The notes: generated by a model from the sequence alone, not told the origin. Counted from the stretch's first letter, positions 1 through 10,979 are shown. The stretch: 64,000 nt of DNA from Larix kaempferi (GCA_027924585.1 BSBM01000076.1:6545001-6609000); one strand, 5' to 3'. Made by a program: numbers and translations.

Positions 1-1998
1 CATTCAACGAGTTGCCTGCTCTGTTCCACTTCCATGGGGAACATGACAACAATTTAGGGAAGTTGCACCCTGCAACGGCTAGTAAATGAGTGCAAGATCC
101 AGTCTTTGCTCGAGTCCAGGAAATATTATTTTTCCCCTCAAACCTTCTCGTTTGAGTCCAGAAACTTTTCTTAATAACAATCATTTAGTATTTCCTGCAT
201 GCCACGTGCGACGTAATAGCAACAAAATATTTAACGAATATATTCATCTGTTTTCTATCATATTCTATGCATTTTGATGATAACACATCATCAATCATAA
301 GTCTTACTACTGAAATTAATTTATTACTTACTTTTGAGCAATTCAGATCAACTCATCTATATAAGTGCTTTTATAATCAATGTTCCTTCTTGATCACGTA
401 TCACTCGATATAAAGATCACTTCCTGGAATGTTAGTATAAAGAAAATTTTATTTGATTCAATTGTTCAACTACTGGACACATTAGTTCCATAGCATTATA
501 CGCATGCTCACTAAATTTACTTGTGCCTCATCTTCACTTCATTTTGATGTAAAGTCTTCAACTTCCTCAATGTGAGTCTGAGATCAAACCTACTGAAAAA
601 CATGTTAGTATCATAGCTCAAATATTTAGTTTCACATAGATTCCTTTCAAATTGAGACTTATCATCTAAAGATTGTAATAAACTTTGAGATGTTAAAAGA
701 TCCTATGTTCAATCAATCGCAACCAAGACTATGATTCTTCTTTTTTTTGAAAATCATGACTCCTATGGTTATCAATACCTCTTAGCCTAATGCACATCAA
801 TCTTTATTCAAAAATAGGTAACATCCTTAGAACCATATTCATATTATTTAAGCTTCTAGCAACCACTGCTTACAATACATTTTAAATCCTTTCCTTAAAA
901 TTATAATATCGATAAGAAATTCTAAAATAAAATAACATTCTAACTTTTAACAAAAAGACGATTCTTCATAAGCAAGAATAAAACACATCAGTCATGGCCA
1001 CATAAATTCGTTCATAACTTGTGACCTAGTATATCCACTTTATTATGTGTATCAATACTCAAGAGTAACAATTGCTTTGGCGACTCCACACTATTGGTTC
1101 TACGGAAGATAATGAAAGAAAAATAGCAACTACCTTGTACTAAACAAACCTAAGTAAAATGATATACATTCTAACATTGATATTTGAAAATCAACTTTTA
1201 TTTTGCTAAGTGTAACTACAACTTCATTTACATTTATGAGGCTATATTTTTCGGGTATAGTATTCCATGAAACTGTCGTAACAACTAAGTATTTTCCTTA
1301 CTAAGTAACTATCAAAATTGAAAATGTTCAAATGAATTCGCCAACTCAAACCAACTTACTTCTTAGGAGCATACAGGTAAAACTATGTTCTTAATTTAGC
1401 GATGCTCATAGGTAATGCACTTACTAATCTTTGATAGAAAAATAGAATATCAATAACTAAAATGCAGACTTGAAATGATACTTTTGTGCAAATTTTGAAA
1501 TCACTTATTACTCAACCTCTTTCACAACACTTTTCTTAACCTATTTATTTCTTTTAGATTAGTACTTTACCAACGGACTACGAATCAACCAGAAATATGA
1601 TGTCACTTTTGTTTTTCCTTAACAAGGTTAGTCAATCATAGTACAATGATCATTACATTTCACATTTATTGAAATAATTTCAACTAAATGTTAAATTCTA
1701 TGATAATGTCATTTAATAATGGAAGCACATATACCTCTTATCTATCAAGGAAAACTCATGACAAGGATAACATACCTTGTTCGTAATTTTGTAAAGAAAA
1801 AGTGATGTTGTAAAATACTTACTTTTACCCCTTTGGAGAACTTGGGGCTGCATGTTTAAATGACATCACTCCTCGTCCATTCAAATCCCATGCATCCAAA
1901 ATGAAACAAAACAATTTGATTAGTCAACTTTCACACCTATTTATTTCCTGTTGAGCCCATCAAGCTCGAGTGCTGCGACCTACAGCTCTGATACCATA
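1..1998 (-). other. LARD interior, partial, non-coding
   Basis: AT-rich interior next to the 5' LTR. No frame of meaningful length is open on either strand and no gag, protease, reverse transcriptase, RNase H or integrase motif is seen. Reading away from the LTR on the minus strand, it begins with the primer binding site. A moderately GC-rich leader follows (about 1830-1998), where the packaging signal of such elements would be expected. The rest shows no internal structure that I can recognise. Confidence 0.75.
1985..1996 (-). promoter_or_regulatory. Primer binding site (tRNA-Met type)
   Basis: On the minus strand this reads TGGTATCAGAGC, the PBS common in plant LTR elements and complementary to the 3' end of initiator tRNA-Met. 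It starts two bases after the LTR end at 1999. Its place fixes the element's orientation as minus and identifies 1999-5203 as the 5' LTR. Confidence 0.9.
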
Positions 1999-2762
1999 TG
2001 TCACATACCCAAATTTTCAATATAATATTTTTGGTGAAATTTTGAACAATTCTTTAAATTTCTATGAAATAATAAATAATGCAAGGTATCATTCCTTCTT
2101 ATACTTCATTTACATTCTTGTAGTTATGCATTTCACAAAGTTCCCTACATCCTTCATGATTTAACATCCTAATTATAAGGCTAATTATACACTAACATTT
2201 AATCCTTACATAATTGAAGAAACTTAAATACAGATGTATTTGATTTTCAACATAAGCCACCAAGATTATTTTGTAAATGCTTCTGAAACAAAAATACCCC
2301 AACAGATATATTATTTAAACTTTCCCTTCTAAGATTCCTAAACTGAAAATCGTATAAGACCAAAAACTTCATATAACTTTTATCTTAACTTGTATTGAAA
2401 TATCATTCATCATTTCTAGATCAGGAGAATAAAACACGTAAGGCACACATTAGAGATTATACGCATAAGAGAGACATACAAATACACCATTTTACCGTGG
2501 TTCACCCGAACTTGGGCTACGTCCACAAAGGAGTGGGGAGAGTCATAATTATATTAATGAGCATAAAAAGGTTTACAACTTGCAACTTAGTTGTTGCCAA
2601 CATTCTTCAAGGTCTCTCTCATAGAGATCCAAAACATACAATACTTATGAGGTCATATCCGATTCGTTGCTCGCCAGTTTATAAAGACATTTGAATTTAC
2701 TAGAAGTCTTATAGGTATGCGGAGATCAAGTCGACCAGCATAAATTTAAAATATATATTATT

Positions 2763-3177
2763 CTCAATATTTTAATTAAGGGGAAAATCTTCCTATACTT
2801 TTACATACATTAGAAATATATATGTTCTTCTCAATACACTAACTTTAAAGGAAAAAATCTTCCTATACCTTTAAATACATTAAAAATGTATATTCTTGTC
2901 AATAAGTTAACTAAGGAATAATCTTCCTATACTTTTACATACATTAAAAATATATATATTCTTCTCAATAAGTTAACTAAAGGATAATCTTCCTATACTT
3001 TTACATACATTAAAAATATATATTCTTCTCAATAAGTTAAGTAACGAATAATCTTCCTATACGTTTACATACATTAAAAATATATATTCTTCTCAATATA
3101 TTAACTAAGGAATAATCTTCTTATACTTTTAAATACATTAAAAATATATATTCTTCTCAATAAGTTAACTAAGGAAA
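2763..3177. repeat. 62-bp tandem repeat array inside LTR
   Basis: Six full copies and one partial copy of a unit of about 62-66 bp. Each holds a TCTTCCTATAC box, an ACATACATTAAAAATATATA stretch and a TTCTTCTCAATAAG joint. Copies differ by a few bases. The array lies in the inner (3', minus-strand) half of the LTR, downstream of the TATA-like site. Confidence 0.9.
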
Positions 3178-3560
3178 ACTCCGCTTACTTTAATATCTAT
3201 TTAAGGATATGCAATTAGGTATGAACGAGCAATTTGATATATTATATGAACATTATCTTAGCCTCATGTAAGGACAACATGAATAACCCTATACGATTTA
3301 TCTTAATGAGTTCAAATAATATATAAACAACTCTTTTTGTAAGTGTAATTGTTCGTTAAGTAATGATATTTGACCAAACGCTTGTAAGCCATCTCTTAGA
3401 GAGAGGCCGTGGGTCCTCTCCTTACAAAGTCGCAGAGTGAAATCTTACTAGAATGCAGAATCTAAGTAGCGATATTAGTTGAAATTCCAGGTATAAACTC
3501 TATAGGAATACCCTGCTACAATTTAATAACACTGCTACCCATCGATTAACTTATCCATCA

Positions 3561-3853
3561 TAAGAGCTCATGCTTAGTCTTTGGCTCTTCCGAGGAAATA
3601 ACGTAAACCATATTAATATAAAAAAAATGAACAAGCATCTTCCTATGAGCTCATGCTCAGTCTTGGCATTCCTCAGGCAACACGCATACCATATTATAGT
3701 TCAACAATTGAAATGCAAAATGCCTTAAGAGCTCATGCTCTACTTTGGTACTTCTGAGACAATATGCAGACTATCTAACATTGATCAATCTAAAAGCAAA
3801 ACGCCTTAAGAGCTCATACTCAGTTTTTAGCAATACCGAGGCAGCACGCAGAG
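3561..3853. repeat. Four imperfect GAGCTCATGCTC repeats inside LTR
   Basis: Four spaced copies (starts near 3563, 3638, 3729 and 3809) of a unit of about 75-90 bp. Each starts with GAGCTCAT and is followed by a TTGGC/CTTCCGAGG-like block. The core contains the palindrome GAGCTC. Their function is unknown; they could be protein-binding enhancer repeats or simple tandem decay. Confidence 0.8.
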
Positions 3854-4053
3854 GTTAAGTAAATCCAACACACCAGTAAACTAAATCATGTCAACCTGTA
3901 TACTACAGAGATCAATATTGTTGGACGTCTATCTCTAAACAGAGATCAATACAAGATGCAGGGATAATCCAAGGAACATTTATGTGAATACAGATTTCAC
4001 TAATCGTGAGAGTATAAGTTTTGCCAGGAAACTTCAGCAGTGGGGCAGCGATG

Positions 4054-4063
4054 GTATATATAC
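4054..4063 (-). promoter_or_regulatory. Possible TATA box of the LTR
   Basis: The palindromic GTATATATAC lies in an otherwise GC-richer stretch of the LTR. The equivalent site is kept in the 3' LTR (21632-21641). On the minus strand it is about 1.14 kb into the LTR, which would make U3 about 1.15 kb and leave a long R-U5. The transcription start is inferred, not seen. Confidence 0.35.
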
Positions 4064-5203
4064 AAGAAATAACGGTTTGGAAAAGTGATTGATAACACAT
4101 ACGGTTCTATGGTTATAATGCAGAAATAAAAAGAAAGAAAAACTAGGATTGTAATCCCAGTGAACTAGAAGTAGGAGACAAGTAGGTGTTAGATTTACAA
4201 TTTAAATCGCAGAGATCGAAAACAAAATGCACAATCCCGCCACATATGTAGAGATCATGTGCGTATTGCAACCAATAAATTAAACATGGATAGAACATCA
4301 AATCACTGGCCTCTATGCTAGGGTAATATAATTGCAAAAAACAACTTCAATTTGAAAAACAATAACATACCAGATTCAAATGTGAGATCCCTCCTCCTAT
4401 AAAAACTATCGGCAACCAAAACTCAAAACCAAAATATACATACCGTATTCATGTAAGAGGTCACCTAGCTACTGTGCAACGCATTGACAGACCATCCAAA
4501 GAAAAGTTGAGACCCCTAATCACCCCCAATCGCAGCAATCTTCCCTCCTCAAATACCCAAATGCCAAGCTCTTTTCTACCTTGGAACTCCCGCCCTCGAT
4601 CGAGAGGTTCATCAGGTTCCTTTCTAGGAGTGACAAATGGCATTCGAAGAGTATTCTCTTTCTGCCACTAACTAGTAGGTGGACTATCTACTAGTCCGTC
4701 ATTGATGCTCCTTCTTCGATGAGGGAACAAACTACCAAAATAAAAGATCAAAATTTGTTGCTTAATTAAAGGCTCGACTCGGCTTTTCCAATGAGGCCAC
4801 CGTTATCCTTAACCATCCTAACTAAAGTCCATTTTTGCACTTTTATTAAAGTACTCATTACCCCTTCTCTTTAATTCGAGTGTACTTTTCTTAATCATAG
4901 CTTTGGAGTATGTGATTACTAAAAGGCTTGTGTATTAAAGCCTTACAATGGCCAAAATAACACTATTTGAATTATAACATGTTTTCAATTCAATCTAAGA
5001 GGAACTATAATTATTTTATAACAAAATAATTATTTGAGTAATTAAGTCTTTGATTAAAATAATCCTTTAATAACTTTCTTCTAAAATAAATCTACTCTTG
5101 TTATCTACTGGTGGGGCCTCGGCCTTGAGCTCCTCAGCAGAACCTGTATATTATTTATTTAACAAAATTATAACAATAGGGGTCAAATTGGAGGGATGTT
5201 ACA

Positions 5204-5208
5204 CATGG
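5204..5208. repeat. Target site duplication CATGG (right side)
   Basis: CATGG directly follows the LTR end at 5203. The matching left copy precedes the 3' LTR in each unit (for example 19554-19558). Confidence 0.85.
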
Positions 5209-5619
5209 TAAGACATATTTTTTTATTAATGGTCATATGCGGCATATGGAAATGAATGAAGGTGCTTAGAATGGCAGTATTTTTTGTGGTCAAGGAGAAT
5301 TTTGAATTGAGTTGTATGCATTAAGGTCAAAGCAAGAAACATATTGAACTTAATCAACTCAATGTGTGCCCAAAGTATACAACAATGTGCAACGAAGATA
5401 AGCATGGCAGGAATGCTAGGCATGACCAGCACGAAAGCGAGCATGAAAAAGAGAGAGGATGAAGCAATGGATGGTGATGGTGTAGTCACCATGAAGACAC
5501 ATGAAAAAAAAGGAAACAAAATAATGGAGCGGTTTGCATGTGAAAGGGCTTTGCATGTAAAAGGGCATATGGCTGTAAGACCTGGTAAGGCATGGATACC
5601 CATGGTAACTCACCGGTAA
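5209..5619. other. Unassigned spacer stretch
   Basis: A 91-codon plus frame (5344-5619) and overlapping minus frames are open here. None matches a family I know and the composition (Met, Lys, Glu rich) looks accidental. No clear feature. Confidence 0.4.
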
Positions 5620-6066
5620 TGTCGGGAGAAATACCTAGGTGATAGGGGGGTGTATGTGAGATTCCTCGGTTAAAACTTTGAGGGGGGTTGGTGATTACTC
5701 CAAGTCAAGTTTAAAGGGGGGATTTTTAGGGTTAACCTTGACTCGGGAATGAGTCAAAGTTGGTTAGGTCCAGCACATGTTTTTGGGCACATGGTTTGTT
5801 GTATCCCATGGTATTGGCCCAAAGTATTGCATGCAAAGAAGCCTTTATAATGCTTGGAGAGGCTCCATTGTAAAGTGGCCTGGAGGTGAGTGGTGGCTAG
5901 CTCACTTGGCCCGGAGGGCCGGTTTTGGCCATGTAATGAAGATCTTCATTGGGTGTTTGTTTTCCCTGCATGGGTTTCCAGGGTAAATTATGTGTCTATT
6001 ATATGCTTATTATTTTGTTTATTTCTCTCGCAAGTTATTATGTGTATGCTCGTATAAACCCTAACA
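5620..6066 (+). mobile_element. Possible solo LTR (weak)
   Basis: The block opens TGTCGGG and closes CCCTAACA, with a TTTATAA box near 5847 and a T-rich tail, as in a small plant LTR of about 447 bp. The flanks (GGTAA on the left, TGTTT on the right) do not form a target duplication and no second copy lies in the unit. Equally it could be an unrelated GC-richer block. Confidence 0.25.
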
Positions 6067-6610
6067 TGTTTACATATTTTGAAGGGGCATATTGGAATAA
6101 TATGTTCAATTGGATGGAATTGGATGCTGAAATATAATAGGTCAATTTAGAAGCTGTAAAAACCCTTGGGGTACCTACAATGCGCAATCTCAGAAAACAA
6201 TTTCACTATCGCAACTATTCAAAATCATATTTCAAAATTTTAAAATGAAAATCATTGAAATTAAAAAATGGCATTGGAGAAGAGCCATAAGGTTAATTGT
6301 TTATCCTATTCCCTAATCAACCATTATAATTTCCGAGCATGATTAGTGCATAGTTGGAGAAATTTGTATTCCTTCTCTTGAATATTTAAGAATGATGTGT
6401 TTCAGGCTTACCATGCTTTTAAGTCTCCATTCCTTCTTTGCATTCAGTTCATTTCATATAGATTCCATTTTTCCAGTCAACAGTCATATGTGATGGGAGT
6501 TACCTTTTCTGTGTATTGTAATTTCTAGCGTCCACTTATGTGCCACAATTTTTCCAAAGGTCTCGAAAAACAAATTCCATGTTAAAGCCTAAGATATAAG
6601 CTGAGTTGAG
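6067..6610. other. Unassigned spacer stretch
   Basis: AT-rich, without a recognisable gene, repeat or terminal structure. Confidence 0.5.
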
Positions 6611-6820
6611 AACAAAAAAATGTTAGCCCTTAATAGTTTTCAAATTGAACAAACATTGGCCCTTATATTTTCTCATCAACAAAAAATGTTGGCCCGTATA
6701 TCTTCCAAATTTAGTGGATGTTGTCCCTTGTTTCCAAATTGAAAAAATATTGTCCTAGTTTCCCCATCTAGCAAACACTAATGATTTTCCAAATCTAGCA
6801 TATGTTGGCCCTTATAGGTT
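6611..6820. repeat. Degenerate minisatellite
   Basis: About five diverged copies of a 35-50 bp unit built around ATGTTGGCCCTTATA and TTCCAAATT(GA). The copies differ strongly, so the array is old. Confidence 0.7.
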
Positions 6821-8872
6821 ACCAATGTTGTCTTTTTAAGTTCTTCACAGTTGAAAACTAGACAATTTTGTTTCTTGCATTATCAATATTTTCATAGACC
6901 ACAAAAACCATGCGGAATGGATCGAATTAATTAATGCTTACATTTAATCTTGTTTTGTTACTTTATTCATGACAAATGTGCACTCTAAAATGGATCCTTG
7001 CTAGATCTTTGAGTTTGAAGCCAAATTGTCCCTAGAATGTCTTTTGCTTTGGTACCAAATTGTGGCCATGTCTTTCTTAGTTGGTGACTCAAATGCTTCC
7101 ATACTCCTCCACCCAACAACTACATTCCAAAAATGCTTCGTATATTTCACCGTCAACCAGGTTACATGTTTGAAGAGAACATAACCACACACTCAACATT
7201 AAAGATCCTTCAAAATTATTGTTCCTATTAGTCCATATAAATTTTATATCTTTTCCATTTCAAAATGTTAGATCAAAAGTTCATTGACCCACAAAATTAA
7301 AATAAACATATCTTCTTTATTTTGATTTTCAAATTTCAAGACACAAGTTTTATTGCCCATAAATTTGGTACCTACGTTTTTGGCTTTGATGACTTCCAAT
7401 ACAAATGCTGCTATGTCTCACCGTTGTTGTCTGCCCTGTGTCCATTTCTGCGTGGCTACTCCCACACGCTATGTCGATCTTCTTTTAATGTTAAACCAAC
7501 GAATATTCACGTTCAAAATTTAAGCTAAACTTGCATTCTTTTCTCCACTGTGTGGCAGATTGACCATAGATAATCTCTATGTTGTTTCCATACGAGCAGT
7601 GATCCATACTTAGCTTCCTTCTCTTTTGATAGAGCTGTTGTTTTTGTCCAGTACATAGTGTGGGTATGGTAGGAGACTGGAGTGATTCTGCACACACTGT
7701 ATGTTTCATTTTGTGGTCTCGGGATGAAAAGTATCAAGCCCTTCTTGTAACATTCATTCATGTCAAACACTTAATAAGTCTGTCGTGGCTTCTTATGATC
7801 TGCTAAATATGTAATCCTTTACTAATTATTGATTGACTACATGCCATTTCTAGTCATGTTCCTTTCTCTATAAAATTTGTTAAGGGTTACTGAAAAAAAG
7901 TGCAGATGCATGCACAAACTATGAACAAATCTGTAGGGATATGCACACAAATATTCAAAGGATTAATTTGATCTTATTTGCACCCCCGTTATTTTTCATT
8001 AATATCAAGCCCATTGATAAATGCCACGTAAGGTTCTGCATTCAATATTCGGATGTTAAGAGTGATATTCTATCTGATATCATATGATGAAGACCTGTGT
8101 AATCTCGTTCCTGCTATTGTCAAAATTTTGAACATGCTATGAATCAGACCCAATATCTTCCCCCGGATAGAGAGTTGCTCTACCAATTACCTACAAACCC
8201 TTTTCATGATGGGTAATCTAGATGGGTTGATCTACAGATGTGGACTGCTGCCTCCAACACCCACCTTCAAGCCAGACTTTGGCCCATGGGGAAGGTCAAA
8301 AGACAACAAGAAGTTGAAGAGTTGTTCCCTTTTCCGTCATGTTGACGTGTGAATGGAGAGACTAAAGAGTCTTTGAACATTTCTTTAATGAAAATTTCAA
8401 AAGTTTTGTAAGGTTATACTTCCCAGAAATACTCTGTTTTCTCCGTTTACTGTCACATGTGCTTGCAATTTTATTTACGCTACATACGTGAATGCAATGT
8501 ATGAGTTTTAACATTTGAGAACAGTTTCTAGTTGCAATTATTTGGAAAATGTAAACCTATGAACTTTATAATCAAAAAATAAAACCTAAAGAGCGGAATT
8601 GTCTAACCTGAGGTAAGAAAGGTGGATTTCTCTCCAAACTGTGTCTTCTGCAAATGAAAACAACAGTGACCGAGGTCTCCTTAGCACAATTGTAAGAAAA
8701 TTGTAAAACAAGGGATGTTTTCCCACTGAAAATAAAAAGGGAGGGTCTATCAGAAAAGGGTTGTTACTAATAAAACCAATATTTTTAAAAATGATGATTT
8801 CACTAAAACCCAGATGAAAACCATAAGTGGCAGAACCCAAATGAAGAAAAGCCATGATTGAAAAAACTCGAG
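6821..8872. other. Unassigned spacer stretch
   Basis: About 2 kb without a recognisable gene. Short minus frames (7001-7192, 7491-7770, 8586-8855) have no known motif. No terminal repeats are visible. Confidence 0.5.
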
Positions 8873-9405
8873 CGAGATCTTACCTCTTTGGGACTATATC
8901 TGAGCAGGCTTTAACTTATGAATAATTATATGCAGACACGCTTATCCCCAGAAACGACCCAACCAATAATTTTTTTCCACAATGCCAAACAGAATTCAAG
9001 GTGGGTGCCAAAGAAATGAGTTGGGTTTCTCTATTAAGCGAGGGAGAGCAGCATCAAAACCATAAAAACTGGATCTTTGATCGTCCTAAACCCCTCTGAA
9101 CTTTGTGACACACTAAAATACACGAATGACGAGATCTTACCTCTCTGGCCATCACATCTAGGGCATGCCTCTAAGACTGTATTTGAGCAGGATTTAACTT
9201 GTGAAGAATTATATGCAGACAAGCTTATCCCCAGAAACAGCCCAACCAATAATTTTTTACCACAATGCCAAACGGAATTTAAGGTGGGTGCCAAAGAAAT
9301 GAGTTGGGTTTCCCTATTAAGCGAGGAAGAGTATCATCAAGACCATAAAAAATGGATCTTCGATCGGCATAAACCCATGTGAACTTCGTGGCACACTAAA
9401 ATACC
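8873..9405. repeat. Imperfect 257-bp direct duplication
   Basis: Two adjacent copies (8873-9129 and 9130-9405) both start CGAGATCTTACCTCT. They share long blocks such as ATATGCAGACA, CAAAGAAATGAGTTGGGTTT and CATAAAAA. The second copy has about 28 extra bases near its start. On the minus strand each copy has an AGGTAAGAT string that would serve as a 5' splice site, so this may be a duplicated exon of a decayed gene. I recognise no protein in it. Confidence 0.8.
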
Positions 9406-9631
9406 CATCTTCCTTACCTTGTCCACTGAAGAAGAATAACCAATTTATCTCCACTGACAATCCGTGGGTCTCGCTTACACACTGCCGAGTGCCGACGGTC
9501 ATGTGAAGAAGGATGCGGTGCAGAGCGATCAAGAGGGAAGCCCCAGGAGCAGTTCGTTAGTGTCGTGCAGCGCGCCTTGTGCTCAAAGCTTTTGGTTCCA
9601 GAATATTCAAGTTTCGCCGATAAATGACTAT

Positions 9632-9693
9632 ATGATATGCGTGAAGGAAGGATGGGCCAATGTTATGATATGCGTGAAGGAAGGATGGGCCAA
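9632..9693. repeat. 33-bp tandem duplication
   Basis: Two copies (starts 9632 and 9665) of a unit carrying ATGATATGCGTGAAGGAAGG. They are almost identical, which points to recent slippage compared with the age of the spacer. Confidence 0.9.
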
Positions 9694-9813
9694 ATGCTGG
9701 AAAATTCACGTCTTCTTTCAATATTTGGATCGCTAGTAAGGCCTCCGTTCAATAGCTTCCGCCTTCCACGACAGATTCAGGAAATGGGAAAGGGCGACCA
9801 AATTACCAGTCAA

Positions 9814-10103
9814 AGCGAATATTCTTTGTACGGCACGCTGAAATCGGACAACAATCACTGTACGGCTCAGGTCCATTGGACCAGTCTCTTTCCGCCATCT
9901 GGCACGATTCCATTGGGCCAGCTGCAATGACACTTGGCACGCTGTCATTGGTGGAGAGTTACTGGCCAATAACAGTGTGCCAAGTGTCATTGCGACTGGC
10001 CCAATAGCATCGTGCCAGATGGCGGAAAGAGACTGGTCGAATGGACGTGTGCCGTACAGTGGATGTTGTCCGATTTCAGCGTGCCGTACAAAGAATATTC
10101 GCT
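9814..10103. repeat. Long inverted repeat (foldback / MITE-like), 290 bp
   Basis: Left arm 9814-9951 and right arm 9966-10103 are inverted copies of 138 bp with about ten mismatches, around a 14-base loop. The ends read AGCGAATATTC and GAATATTCGCT. It is far more GC-rich than most of the unit. No matching flanking duplication is seen, so a transposon origin is likely but not proven. A transcript would fold into one near-perfect hairpin. Confidence 0.88.
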
Positions 10104-10712
10104 AAGTAGGTTGATGTGACTTGCTTGTTCGATCTTGGATATGTGCGTCACTGCGGGGCAGCTTCAGAATTTAAGTTCTCGTCGTTTTTGGGTGGCTCGG
10201 CTCCACCGTCGTGACCCAGTCATCCCGTCCAGTCGTTTTTGGGTGGTTTGGTAGCGTAACTCTCTCCAGGAATGGAATATGGACATGGTCAATCGATTAC
10301 CGATAGCATATAATCTCCTCTTGGTATTTGTTGACGACAAATGGCATAATAACAAAAGACCTCCTTTATTTCTGCGATTTGGAAATACATGCAAACTTGG
10401 TAGCCTTTCTATTCTTCCAGAATCACCCCAACAGGTAGTCCGCAAATAATATCGCCACCGAGAATCTTCTGCGAACTGAATCGATGATCTCGTGACAGAT
10501 AAAGCAAAACAATGTGCTTCTTGTTGTTTCCTTTTCTGGCTCGGCCGCGGCGTCTTCACTTTGGATCTAGATGCTATAATCTTGGCATTTGTATATTTAT
10601 CCTCCCTTCGATTTATTTTTATTTTTATTTATAACTGGGCGATAGCGATTTGATGGTTTTCATGAAATCTTTGGTAGAGTGATGCTACATAATAATGTGA
10701 CGGTCAACGTAA
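10104..10712. other. Unassigned GC-richer stretch
   Basis: A minus frame of 131 codons (10164-10559, no ATG) lies here. It is rich in Arg and Ser and has no motif that I recognise. A promoter-like or first-exon origin is possible, but nothing in the sequence settles it. Confidence 0.4.
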
Positions 10713-10979
10713 TCAAAAGACCCAATAATATGGCACCTTCCTTCCACGTGTAACGACGACCCTTCTTTCAAGCTGGCGGGATAATGTGGAACCTGCACAT
10801 AAATAGAACAGTAATGAGAAAACAAAATAATAAACCAAAGAAAACTTACCTCGGTCATGTGGATGCACTGATGTGGCAACGTCGTAATATTTGGAGTGAC
10901 CCCAATTCCTTTTCAAATATAAGCCATCAACGAAGAGCACGTGTTGTAACCTGCTGATCTTCACGTAAAAAAAAATCAC
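10713..10979 (-). pseudogene. Unidentified 88-codon frame with splice-like signals
   Basis: Open minus frame with no ATG at its start. It has two hydrophilic, protein-like parts: upstream, including HVLFVDGLYLKRNWGHSKYY, and downstream, including RQLERRVVVTRGRK, ending in a TGA. Between them lies a 57-base segment (10793-10849) that starts GTAAGT and ends GCAG on the minus strand. Read through, it codes for a 19-residue hydrophobic run. It may be a very short intron or a membrane segment; 57 bases would be unusually short for a plant intron. A CAG acceptor precedes the upstream part near 10951. I do not recognise the protein. A captured or decayed gene fragment is the best guess. Confidence 0.35.

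Larger units (their letters stand above)
1..5203 (-). mobile_element. LARD-type LTR retrotransposon, 5' part (cut by window start)
   Basis: This is the 5' half, on the minus strand, of the same element seen complete at 19559-29356. It has the 5' LTR (1999-5203), the primer binding site (1985-1996) and 1998 bp of non-coding interior. Its 3' LTR and polypurine tract lie left of the window. The right flank is the CATGG target duplication at 5204-5208. No gag or pol coding is visible. Confidence 0.9.
1999..5203 (-). mobile_element. 5' LTR of LARD element, array copy 1
   Basis: 3205 bp, TG...CA bounded: on the minus strand it opens TGTAACATCCC and closes GGGTATGTGACA. The PBS follows the inner end and CATGG flanks the outer end. 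It contains a 62-bp tandem array (2763-3177), four GAGCTC-bearing repeats (3561-3853), a TATA-like site (4054-4063) and a GC-richer block (about 4400-4670). Compared with the 3' LTR it lacks about 590 bp of U3 near 5107. Divergence from the 3' LTR is several percent, so the insertion is not recent. Confidence 0.92.

Noticed and set aside
1985-1996. tRNA gene at the tRNA-Met match
   Set aside because: Only the 12-base complement of the tRNA 3' end is present, at the exact primer-site position; there is no tRNA body.
2763-3177. CRISPR-like array
   Set aside because: The repeats are directly adjacent with no unique spacers, sit inside a plant retrotransposon LTR and are imperfect: a plain tandem array.
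5226-5619. Overlapping frames on both strands (125 codons minus, 91 codons plus)
   Set aside because: They share the same DNA in opposite directions, have no family motifs, and are conserved only as far as the whole array unit is.
9814-10103. Transposon with defined target duplication at the inverted repeat
   Set aside because: Flanks (CAGTCAA on the left, AAGTAGG on the right) do not match as a duplication, so no superfamily is assigned.
10164-10559. 131-codon minus frame as a gene
   Set aside because: It lacks an ATG, has no known motif and lies beside a decayed inverted repeat. It is reported only as unassigned sequence.
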